From Desulfocapsaceae bacterium (GTDB lineage Bacteria; Desulfobacterota; Desulfobulbia; Desulfobulbales; Desulfocapsaceae), in NCBI GenBank assembly GCA_029934775.1, contig JAOZLO010000166.1, positions 1 to 6,462 on the forward strand: DNA of 6,462 bases. Direction: 5' to 3'. Shown here one piece after another: positions 1-6,341 of this stretch (the stretch's first letter is position 1; every line of letters starts with the position of its first letter). The notes beneath the pieces were generated by a model. The model was not told the origin of the DNA and searched no databases. It saw nothing but the letters and a program-made list of their open reading frames with translations. The position numbers were made by a program, and so were the translations under genes.

Positions 1-63
1 GGAAAAGGCAATTTTTCAAGGTGACCTATAATTTTCAGAGTCCATTTTGGGAGTGAAATAGCA

Positions 64-855
64 ATGAATGAAAATATAGCTAATAAAAGGATGCCGGATA
101 ATGAGAAACTCTATCATATCGGATTGTGCCATAATGACCTTGAAGGCGCTGAAATAGCGATATTGCCAGGAGATCCGGGCCGTGTATTATACCTATCTGA
201 AATGTTGATAGCTTCTCCTAAAAAGCTGGCTGTCAATCGAGAGTATACCTCCTATTTGGCAAATATCGGGGAGAAAAAAATCCTGATAATGTCAACCGGG
301 ATGGGTGGCCCTTCGATCGGGATCGGTTTGGAGGAGATGGCCATGATTGGTGTAAAGAAATTCATCCGCGTAGGAACCACCGGCACCATCCAGGAGAAAA
401 TACAAATTGGGGATCTACTTGTTTCCACCGGCGCTGTACGATTGGATGGAACATCTATTCACTACGCACCTTTAGAATATCCAGCTGTAGCCGATTTGGA
501 ATTGAATGTAAACCTTACACAGGCAGCAAAAGACCTTTCAATTCCCATACACTACGGGCTGACCGCTTCATCCGATACGTTTTATCCAGGTCAGGAACGT
601 TATGACAGTTATTCGGGTTTTGTCAGAAGACATTTTAAAGACTCTGTGGAAGAATGGCGAAAATTAAATGTGATGAATTTTGAAATGGAAGCTTCCACAC
701 TGTTTACGATTTGTGCCGTATTTGGCCTGCAGGCAGCCTGCATTTGCGCGGTCATCGCGAAACGCACCAAATCGGAGAGTGTTGATAAGAGCAAATATGA
801 TAACTCAATGCGAAATATCATGGCTATAATCAAACGTTCTGTGGAAAATGGTTAA
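64..855 (+). CDS. udp: Uridine phosphorylase
   Basis: Cytoplasmic pyrimidine-salvage enzyme that splits uridine with phosphate into uracil and ribose-1-phosphate. The 263-residue protein aligns by eye almost end to end with E. coli Udp (253 aa, recalled from memory). The phosphate-site motif GDPGR is at 36-40, with R59 and R102 followed by GTTG (104-107) matching E. coli R48, R91 and T94. The uracil-recognition pair Q177/R179 lies in the block SSDTFYPGQERYDSYSG (169-185). The ribose-binding triad E207-M208-E209 and R234 are also present. The strong match to Udp, including the Q-x-R pair, argues against a purine nucleoside phosphorylase. I chose the ATG at 64 because GGGAG at 49-53 lies 10 bases upstream; it gives an N-terminus about ten residues longer than E. 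coli Udp. An internal ATG at 91 would remove that extension, but its AAAGG lies directly against the codon. The gene stands alone, convergent with the MATE gene, and I see no clear terminator directly after it. Confidence 0.95.
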   Translation: MNENIANKRMPDNEKLYHIGLCHNDLEGAEIAILPGDPGRVLYLSEMLIASPKKLAVNREYTSYLANIGEKKILIMSTGMGGPSIGIGLEEMAMIGVKKFIRVGTTGTIQEKIQIGDLLVSTGAVRLDGTSIHYAPLEYPAVADLELNVNLTQAAKDLSIPIHYGLTASSDTFYPGQERYDSYSGFVRRHFKDSVEEWRKLNVMNFEMEASTLFTICAVFGLQAACICAVIAKRTKSESVDKSKYDNSMRNIMAIIKRSVENG

Positions 856-947
856 AAGAGACAGAGTGGATACTACCTCTGGCGCAAGGCTCCTTTAATA
901 TCTTTTGTTGGACCTTTGTCATTCGGATACCGATTTAGCCACAATTA

Positions 948-976
948 CTGGTAAATGAAACAAAGTCATTTACCAG
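948..976. terminator. 11-bp inverted repeat between convergent genes, possible bidirectional terminator
   Basis: CTGGTAAATGA at 948-958 is the exact reverse complement of TCATTTACCAG at 966-976, with a 7-nt loop between them. It lies 15 bp beyond the stop codon of the MATE gene and 92 bp beyond the stop of udp, where a terminator shared by the two convergent genes is expected. Neither strand has a strong T-run after the stem (the minus strand continues TAATTG, the plus strand GTGCCG), and the stem has only four G:C pairs. Intrinsic termination is therefore uncertain; it may instead protect the mRNA 3' end. Confidence 0.4.
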
Positions 977-990
977 GTGCCGTTTCAAAC

Positions 991-2364
991 TCAATCGGGG
1001 AGATGTTGAATACCTTGGAAACGGTCAACCATCTTATAAAGCCTTCTTCCCTGGAGGACAGCCGAAACAGTCAATCCACAGATCAGCCCTATCCAGAAGC
1101 CCTCGGCGCCAGGTTCGAAAGAGCCAAAACCGATAATGCCGATTCCGTAGCCTACAGGCAGCCCTATTCCCCAGTACGCAAATATCATCAGCAACATAGG
1201 TACTTTGGTGTCTTTACATCCACGCAGGGCACCGCAACAGTTTACCTGTATGGCATCGGATAACTGAAACAGGGCGGCAAAGAGCAGTAGATGAGCGGCA
1301 GTTTCCCTCACCACACTTTCCTTTGTATACAAAAGAGCGATTGCATCCGCACAGGTGACAATGAAAATGCAGGTAACACAGGCGAAACAGAGGGCAAGGA
1401 AGAGACCTGTTTGTACAATCCTTTTCATTCTCACAGGCTGTTTCCTGCCTATTGAAAAACCCACTCGAATACTGAGAGCCATGGAAAGGCTGAGAGGTAT
1501 CATAAACAGCAATGAGGTAAAATTTAAGGCTATCTGGTGTGCAGAAACTATCTCCGCCCCGAACCGGGCAATAAGCAGGGAGATGATGGCGAAGATAGAG
1601 GACTCCACAAAAAGCGAAAGTCCGATGGGCATCCCTAAAGCGAGAAACTGGCCCATTGACTGCAAAAGGGTACGATCTAGCCGACGGAACAGATTGACTA
1701 CGCCCTCAACCCTGCTTTTCTGAAGAAGCAGGGCCATTGTTATCATCATCGTAAACATGGAAATGGCAGTGGCCCAACCGCATCCGACCCCGCCCATTGC
1801 AGGCAGCCCCAGTTTTCCAAAAATAAGAATATAGTTGGCAACGATATTGACAGCCAGCCCGGTAAAACTTGCCAGCATAGAAAGTCGGGTCAAGGAGACT
1901 CCTTCTCCACCACTGCGAAGGGCAAGGAAAATTCCGGCGAAAGGCATTCCCCAAGAGACGGCAAAAAGATACCGCTTTGCGGGAGAGGCGATCTCGGGGG
2001 ATACTTGCAATATTTGGAAAAGGGGCGACAGTTGCCAGAGAAGAATCATGGCGAGTATCCCACAGATGAAACCTACTACAACACCTTGCTGGAGAGAAAG
2101 AAAAACATCCGCGGAATCTCTGCGGCCATAAGCCTGGGCCGCGAGGGGGGTCACAGCACTGAGGAGACCAATCATAAAGAGAAAAACAGGAAAAAAAAGG
2201 CTGGAACCTACGGCAACAGCAGCCAGGTCCACAGGACCTACCCTGCCGGCCATCACTGTATCGACAAAGCCCATACTAGTTTGGGATAACTGGGCGAGTA
2301 GTATGGGGCCTGTCAGCTTGAGAAGCAGCCCAGCCTCATGACGAAAAAGAGTTTTTCTCTTCAC
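991..2364 (-). CDS. NorM-like MATE family multidrug/cation antiporter
   Basis: Inner-membrane secondary transporter expected to export cationic drugs or metabolites in exchange for Na+ or H+. The 457-residue protein is strongly hydrophobic throughout, with a segment pattern consistent with the 12 helices and two MatE halves of the family, and its length is typical. TM1 holds the NorM signature GFVDTVMAG (32-40). By eye, D35, E253 (in FVESS) and D370 (in QLSDAIQ) match D36, E255 and D371 of Vibrio cholerae NorM, residues implicated in cation binding. RGCKDTKVP (381-389) is another family-typical loop. The start is GTG at 2364, because the nearby ATG at 2366 reads ATG TGA in another frame and AGGT (minus strand, 2374-2371) sits 6 bases upstream. 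The gene is monocistronic and divergent from the binding-protein gene. A palindrome and a hairpin lie in its leader. No regulator gene is adjacent, and the substrate cannot be told from sequence. Confidence 0.92.
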   Translation of the reverse strand: MKRKTLFRHEAGLLLKLTGPILLAQLSQTSMGFVDTVMAGRVGPVDLAAVAVGSSLFFPVFLFMIGLLSAVTPLAAQAYGRRDSADVFLSLQQGVVVGFICGILAMILLWQLSPLFQILQVSPEIASPAKRYLFAVSWGMPFAGIFLALRSGGEGVSLTRLSMLASFTGLAVNIVANYILIFGKLGLPAMGGVGCGWATAISMFTMMITMALLLQKSRVEGVVNLFRRLDRTLLQSMGQFLALGMPIGLSLFVESSIFAIISLLIARFGAEIVSAHQIALNFTSLLFMIPLSLSMALSIRVGFSIGRKQPVRMKRIVQTGLFLALCFACVTCIFIVTCADAIALLYTKESVVRETAAHLLLFAALFQLSDAIQVNCCGALRGCKDTKVPMLLMIFAYWGIGLPVGYGIGIIGFGSFEPGAEGFWIGLICGLTVSAVLQGRRLYKMVDRFQGIQHLPD

Positions 2365-2370
2365 ATTATT

Positions 2371-2374
2371 ACCT
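2371..2374 (-). promoter_or_regulatory. Ribosome binding site that fixes the GTG start of the MATE gene
   Basis: On the minus strand the leader reads CAGGTAATAAT just before GTG, putting AGGT 6 bases from the start codon. This supports initiation at GTG 2364. The ATG two bases upstream opens only a one-codon frame (ATG TGA). Confidence 0.55.
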
Positions 2375-2377
2375 GTT

Positions 2378-2391
2378 GAAACTTAAGTTTC
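2378..2391. promoter_or_regulatory. 14-bp perfect palindrome upstream of the MATE ribosome binding site
   Basis: GAAACTTAAGTTTC is its own reverse complement over all 14 bases. It lies 14 bp upstream of the MATE start codon and just above its AGGT ribosome binding site. A perfect palindrome here could be an operator for a dimeric repressor (MarR- and TetR-type regulators often control efflux pumps) or a short hairpin affecting translation. No regulator gene is visible nearby, so the role is inference. Confidence 0.35.
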
Positions 2392-2401
2392 CTTCTTTTC
2401 T

Positions 2402-2423
2402 CTCTGGCTTGAGAGCGCCAGAG
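2402..2423 (-). promoter_or_regulatory. 7-bp stem-loop in the MATE leader
   Basis: CTCTGGC at 2402-2408 pairs exactly with GCCAGAG at 2417-2423 across an 8-nt loop; five of the seven pairs are G:C. On the MATE mRNA it would form about 38 nt upstream of the start codon, if transcription begins above it. The bases that follow on the minus strand are A-rich (AGAGAAAAGAAGG), not T-rich, so this is not an intrinsic terminator or attenuator in that direction. It may be a leader hairpin or a protein-binding inverted repeat. Confidence 0.35.
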
Positions 2424-2562
2424 GAAATCTTTATCTGTTGACCTGCTCTTAGCCCCCCTGATCATCTGCCTGGATTTTATTTTATTTTGAAACCTATCAT
2501 TTTTGTGATATATTTTTTGTAGGTAGCTTATGAGATTGATAAGGACTTGGGGCTTAAGTGAC

Positions 2563-2603
2563 TGATCACAATAAATGATACAAAACACACGTTTTTTGAT
2601 CAC
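2563..2603. repeat. Paired TGATCAC direct repeats
   Basis: TGATCAC occurs at 2563-2569 and again at 2597-2603, 34 bp apart start to start. The palindromic core TGATCA also occurs at 2459-2464. They sit between the two divergent genes and may be binding sites for a regulator. Short 6-7 bp repeats also arise by chance in AT-rich DNA, so confidence is low. Confidence 0.25.
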
Positions 2604-2676
2604 GGAGTACAAAGGGAGCATACATATTTCCATCAAATAGCGTGGAAATCACCCCATCATTGATCGTGTATCGGTT

Positions 2677-2700
2677 CATTATACTTTGCTATGTATAATG
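2677..2700. promoter_or_regulatory. Inverted repeat carrying a TATAAT hexamer on each strand, candidate promoter/operator
   Basis: CATTATAC at 2677-2684 is the exact reverse complement of GTATAATG at 2693-2700, with an 8-bp spacer. Each arm carries a consensus -10 hexamer: TATAAT on the plus strand at 2694-2699, and on the minus strand at 2683-2678. The plus-strand copy lies 111 bp upstream of the binding-protein start and could drive the binding protein and kinase. The hexamer at 17-bp spacing (TCGGTT, 2671-2676) is a poor -35, so the promoter may need an activator that binds this or a nearby repeat. That last point is inference. Confidence 0.4.
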
Positions 2701-2810
2701 GCGGTTATCGTCAGGCAGAAGGTCCTGGTCTTTTAGCTAGATCTATTGCCTATAAAGATATCAGAGTGAGTCAATCCAATACATAATATGCAATTGACAC
2801 TGGGATAATA

Positions 2811-3947
2811 ATGAGAGAAATTGACTATCGGCATTACTATTTATTATTGGTGTTATTTTTGTGTGCAATCATAATTAATATGCCAGCACCTGTTCGGGCA
2901 GAAGGTGATGTATTACGGTTATTAATTTGGGAGGGGCATGCCCCGCAAACCCTTGTCAGTCGCTTCGAAAAACAAATTGAAGAGAAATACGATTTTAAGA
3001 TCAAGCTGCACATAAGCTATGTGACAAGTTCTGATGATTTTTACGATTCGATAAGAGGTGGCAACGTTGATATGGTAATGATGACACATCACCTTTTCAA
3101 GGATAATCGTTTCAACTACATTGAAAACAAGCTTCTACTCCCCCTTGACCTGAAGAACATTCCCAACTTCAGACATGTGATACCTGCTCTTCAGAAAGCG
3201 GAATACTTAAACAGTGAGGGCCAAGTGTATGCGTCCCCTGAGAGTCAAGGCCCCTATGGCTTAGCCTACAACACATCACTGCTGAAGGAAGAACCGAAGA
3301 GTTGGGATATTCTCTGGGATCCCCGGTTCAAAGGCAAATATGTCATCGGTGCCAATGAGTACACCTACAACGCCATCATCACAGCTTTGGCGTTGGGATA
3401 TCCGAGAGAATCCATGGACAGTTTTGATGCCTTAAACAATTCTACGTTTAAGACGAAATTGAGGCAGCTGGCTGTGAACGCCCACTCTTTCTGGATTGGC
3501 GTAGACAAGCCTGATGATTTATCCGGCCACTTACTGGCCGCAGTTTGGGGTGATTCTCTTGGACCGCTCGAACAACGTGGCGAGCAATGGAAGATGGCTG
3601 AACCGGCCGAAGGCACGCCGTACTGGATCGACAATTATGCAATTACCTCAGCTTTGGCAGACAAACCGTTTCTTAAGAAGCTCGCAGAAGAGTATATCAA
3701 TGAGTTGCAGACGACTGATTACCAGGTTGGTCATATCCTGCGCGTTGTGGGCACCATTCCGATTATTTCGAACATTGAGCACCTCCTTACCTCAGAGGAA
3801 AAGAAGCGAATTCATGTTGGAACTTCCGATTTCTCCAACAAAAACCGAGTTTTGCTGCCGACCTATTCCCAGCGAGACCGCAATGGCCTAAAAATTCTTT
3901 GGAAGAAAGCTATGGAAGGCATAGATCTCGAAAAAGGTATCGAGTAA
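2811..3947 (+). CDS. PotD-like periplasmic solute-binding protein next to a sensor kinase
   Basis: Extracellular solute-binding protein of the spermidine/putrescine (PotD/PotF) type, 378 residues. The N-terminus is a Sec signal peptide: a basic start, a hydrophobic stretch at about 9-23, and likely cleavage after VRA (residue 30). There is no lipobox, so the mature protein of about 348 residues should be free in the periplasm. Family landmarks are SWDILWDPRFKGKY (164-177) and EGTPYWIDNYAI (267-278). By eye against PotD from memory, W40, W246, W272 and D274 match W34, W229, W255 and D257, while PotD Y37 and Y85 appear replaced by H43 and H94. The ligand is therefore uncertain and may not be a polyamine. 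The ATG at 2811 has GGGA at 2802-2805. No permease or ATPase gene is adjacent; instead a hybrid kinase starts two bases after the stop, pointing to a sensing role (inference). A transport role with remotely encoded partners remains possible. Confidence 0.88.
   Translation: MREIDYRHYYLLLVLFLCAIIINMPAPVRAEGDVLRLLIWEGHAPQTLVSRFEKQIEEKYDFKIKLHISYVTSSDDFYDSIRGGNVDMVMMTHHLFKDNRFNYIENKLLLPLDLKNIPNFRHVIPALQKAEYLNSEGQVYASPESQGPYGLAYNTSLLKEEPKSWDILWDPRFKGKYVIGANEYTYNAIITALALGYPRESMDSFDALNNSTFKTKLRQLAVNAHSFWIGVDKPDDLSGHLLAAVWGDSLGPLEQRGEQWKMAEPAEGTPYWIDNYAITSALADKPFLKKLAEEYINELQTTDYQVGHILRVVGTIPIISNIEHLLTSEEKKRIHVGTSDFSNKNRVLLPTYSQRDRNGLKILWKKAMEGIDLEKGIE
3935..3938 (+). promoter_or_regulatory. Likely ribosome binding site for the kinase, inside the end of the binding-protein gene
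   Basis: AGGT, within AAAAAGGT, lies 11 bases upstream of the GTG at 3950; GAG at 3942-3944 is a closer but weaker option. The alternative TTG start at 3899 is preceded by CTAAAAATTC with no purine-rich site. This supports GTG 3950 and coupling of kinase translation to termination at the TAA at 3945-3947. Confidence 0.4.
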
Positions 3948-3949
3948 TT

Positions 3950-6265
3950 GTGACGAGAGCAAAAATTCCCATAAAAGAATCTATTGCGACCAAGATGTTG
4001 CTGGTTGTCCTTGCATTTTATCTTCTGATTGCTTTGCTGGTGTCTTCTGGCCATGTCTGGATGAATTATAAATACCAGAAAGAAAACATTATCCAAGATT
4101 TACAGGATATTGGAAATGCCTTTGCAAATGCGTTAGCGGTCAACCTCTGGGGGCTTAATGAAGAAGCACTTCATGCCACCGTTGAAGGAATGCTTTTAAT
4201 TCCCACGCTTGTTGGAGTAAGTATTAATACAGATAGAGGAGATACGGTAGCTATAGCTGGAATAGTAAAAGAGAATGGTGAGTCAGGGAATGTGGGGCTC
4301 CATGTCAGCCTTGCCGGCCTTAATTCCAGCGAAAAAAAGATTCATAGTAATGAGAAGTATAATTACGAGGTATTCTCAAGACAATTTTCGATAGAATACG
4401 AAGTAAAAGACGAACACATACTACTAGGGCAAGCGACTATTTATTCTAACAGTTCCGTTATTTACAGGAGAATGAAGTTGCAGGGATTTATGCTTGCTTT
4501 TGATGTTGCACTCACTCTGCTTACATTTACAATAGCCCTCCTGTGGGTATTTAACCGTTACCTGCGAGGACCTTTAGCCTCTCTTGCCTCTGCTGCAGAA
4601 GAGATTAGCATGGAGAATTTGGATTCTTTCAAAGTGAAAATGGGGTTGTCTGGGCGTAATGAACTCACAATTCTTGAGAAATCCTTCAATGCTATGATTG
4701 GCAACCTGAGTAAATCTAAGATTGAACGAGAGCAAGCTGAAGTAAAACTCGCAGCAGAAAAAGAAAGACTTGCTGTTACCCTGCGAAGTATTGGTGATGG
4801 GGTTATCACTGCAGATACTTCAGGAAAGATCGTTTTGATTAATAAAATTGCTGAACAACTCACTGGTTGGCATAATGAAGATGCTCATGGAAGGCCTTTG
4901 GAAGAAGTCTTTCAAATTATCAATGAACAAACGAGAGAGGTATGTGAAAACCCAGTTAAAAAAGTTCTTAGTACAGGCCAAATAATTGGACTTGCTAACC
5001 ATACTGCATTGATTGCAAAAAATGGGATAGAGCGAAGTATTGCAGATAGCGGAGCTCCTATTTTGAATGAGCAAAGTGAGATCATTGGTGTTGTCCTGGT
5101 TTTCAGGGATGTCAGCGAGCAAATAAGGACAGAGCAGGAACTGCTTAAGGTAAAGAAATTAGAGTCTGTGGGTATACTGGCAGGCGGTATTGCTCATGAT
5201 TTTAACAATATACTTGCTGCAATTCTTGGAAATATAAATTTAGCCCTCTTTGACGATAGTCTTAAAGATTCTACAAAGACTTTGTTGTCTGAAGCTGAAA
5301 AAGCCTCACTGCGTGCAAAAGACCTTACGCAACAATTATTGACATTTTCTAAGGGAGGAGAGCCTGTTAAAGAAACATCATCTCTAGAAGATGTAATTAA
5401 AGAGTCTGCGAGCTTTGTGTTAAGTGGAGACAAAGTCGCCTGTAAGTATGATTTCCCCAGTGACTTGTGGCTTGTTGATATCGATAAAGGTCAAATAAGC
5501 CAGGTAATACAAAACATTGTTCTCAATGCAAGCCATGCTATGCCAGATGGTGGAGTGATTAAGATAAGCTGTAAAAACACCTCTTCTGTTGATAAACACA
5601 CTTTGTATAAGAAAAGAAAAGGAAAATTTGTCAAAATATATGTTCAAGATACTGGAATTGGAATACCAAAGAAATTAATAGAGAAGATCTTTGATCCTTA
5701 TTATACCACCAAAAGTGAAGGAAGTGGCTTGGGCCTCGCTATCACACAGTCAATTATCCACAAACATAAAGGCGAAATTTTTGTTGCATCTTCTCTGGGA
5801 GATGGAAGCGCTTTTACAATCTACCTGCCAGCCTCAGAAAAGATAAAACCTCATGGACAAACAGTAATTGGAGAGAGCAGAGAATCTTCACAAGCTAAAA
5901 TTTTGATTATGGATGATGAAGAAATGGTCAGGACTGTAGTAAAAGCCATGCTTGTTAAAATCGGCCATACAATTACCCTTGCAGAAAGTGGGGATGAAGC
6001 AATTGAACTTTATATTGGGGCGAAAAACTCAGGGAATCCTTTTGACTTGGTTATTATGGATTTGACAATTCCTGGAGGTATGGGTGGAAAAGAAGCTGTA
6101 AAAAAAATACTTGATGTTAACCCTAAGGCTAAGGTTATTGTTTCAAGTGGCTACTCAAATGACCCAATTATAGCAAATTTTAAAGATTATGGCTTTTATG
6201 CAGCAATAGTTAAACCATTTCAACTGCAAGAGTTATCAAGAGTTGTCAGTGAAACTTTAAATTGA
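3950..6265 (+). CDS. Membrane-bound hybrid sensor histidine kinase (HAMP-PAS-HisKA-HATPase-REC)
   Basis: Inner-membrane sensor kinase of 771 residues from GTG 3950. Domains in order: a short basic cytoplasmic tail; TM1 (about 17-36); a periplasmic domain (37-179) containing NLWGLNEEAL; TM2 (180-201); HAMP (about 203-256); a charged helical linker; PAS (about 274-393, with IGDGVITADTSG); HisKA with phosphoacceptor H416 in GGIAHDFNNILA; and an ATPase domain with N-box N526, DTGIGIP (D567), FDPYYTTK and GSGLGLA (591-597). A C-terminal receiver follows (648-771) with acidic pair D655/D656, phospho-acceptor D704, S733 and K755. All catalytic residues are intact, so autophosphorylation and transfer to D704 are expected. 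It follows the binding-protein gene by two bases, suggesting co-expression and a shared signal. A TTG at 3899 would give 788 residues and a 49-bp overlap, but lacks a ribosome binding site. No output domain or response regulator gene is present, so the downstream partner is unknown. The gene looks more AT-rich than its neighbours. Confidence 0.93.
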   Translation: MTRAKIPIKESIATKMLLVVLAFYLLIALLVSSGHVWMNYKYQKENIIQDLQDIGNAFANALAVNLWGLNEEALHATVEGMLLIPTLVGVSINTDRGDTVAIAGIVKENGESGNVGLHVSLAGLNSSEKKIHSNEKYNYEVFSRQFSIEYEVKDEHILLGQATIYSNSSVIYRRMKLQGFMLAFDVALTLLTFTIALLWVFNRYLRGPLASLASAAEEISMENLDSFKVKMGLSGRNELTILEKSFNAMIGNLSKSKIEREQAEVKLAAEKERLAVTLRSIGDGVITADTSGKIVLINKIAEQLTGWHNEDAHGRPLEEVFQIINEQTREVCENPVKKVLSTGQIIGLANHTALIAKNGIERSIADSGAPILNEQSEIIGVVLVFRDVSEQIRTEQELLKVKKLESVGILAGGIAHDFNNILAAILGNINLALFDDSLKDSTKTLLSEAEKASLRAKDLTQQLLTFSKGGEPVKETSSLEDVIKESASFVLSGDKVACKYDFPSDLWLVDIDKGQISQVIQNIVLNASHAMPDGGVIKISCKNTSSVDKHTLYKKRKGKFVKIYVQDTGIGIPKKLIEKIFDPYYTTKSEGSGLGLAITQSIIHKHKGEIFVASSLGDGSAFTIYLPASEKIKPHGQTVIGESRESSQAKILIMDDEEMVRTVVKAMLVKIGHTITLAESGDEAIELYIGAKNSGNPFDLVIMDLTIPGGMGGKEAVKKILDVNPKAKVIVSSGYSNDPIIANFKDYGFYAAIVKPFQLQELSRVVSETLN

Positions 6266-6341
6266 AGTCTCCTTGCCATTGTCATAAGTTCCCCTTTTTC
6301 TCATGATTTTTTTCAAGACATCTCTCCGACCTTTATAGAGA

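Larger units (their letters stand above)
2365..2810. other. Divergent intergenic region of 446 bp
   Basis: This stretch separates the starts of the MATE gene (minus) and the binding-protein gene (plus), so it should hold both promoters. Its centre (about 2470-2600) is AT-rich. I see no convincing gene: a 91-codon minus-strand frame (2361-2636) and a 31-codon plus-strand frame (2691-2786) both lack support. It does hold the palindrome at 2378-2391, the stem at 2402-2423, three TGATCA sites (2459, 2563 and 2597) and the inverted repeat with TATAAT at 2677-2700. No promoter with both a good -35 and a good -10 box is evident. Confidence 0.7.

Noticed and set aside
27..32. TATAAT hexamer 31 bp upstream of the udp start as a promoter -10 box
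   Set aside because: No hexamer resembling TTGACA lies 16-18 bp upstream; the bases at 3-10 are AAAAGGCA. The window begins too close to judge.
1..56. C-terminal end of an upstream gene on the plus strand
   Set aside because: All three plus-strand frames end in a stop between 22 and 56 after 7 to 17 codons, and none can be preferred from so short a stretch.
856..905. Terminator directly after udp, using CAGAG (862-866) and CTCTG (877-881)
   Set aside because: The stem is only 5 bp with a 10-nt loop, and the T-rich stretch is more than 10 bases away.
2361..2636. A 91-codon minus-strand frame ending on the MATE start (ATGTGA overlap)
   Set aside because: The overlap resembles translational coupling, but the peptide is rich in Lys, Arg, Ile and Cys with no recognisable motif. 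The frame runs through the AT-rich region and the palindrome and hairpin, and I see no good ribosome binding site.
2691..2786. A 31-codon plus-strand frame (begins MYNGGYRQAEG) ahead of the binding-protein gene
   Set aside because: Its composition is fairly protein-like, but the ATG lies within the inverted repeat at 2677-2700, there is no ribosome binding site, and it resembles nothing I know. It could be a leader peptide or a gene remnant, but this cannot be supported.
2794..2799. TTGACA just upstream of the binding-protein start as a -35 box
   Set aside because: A -10 at normal spacing would fall inside the coding region, past the ATG at 2811.
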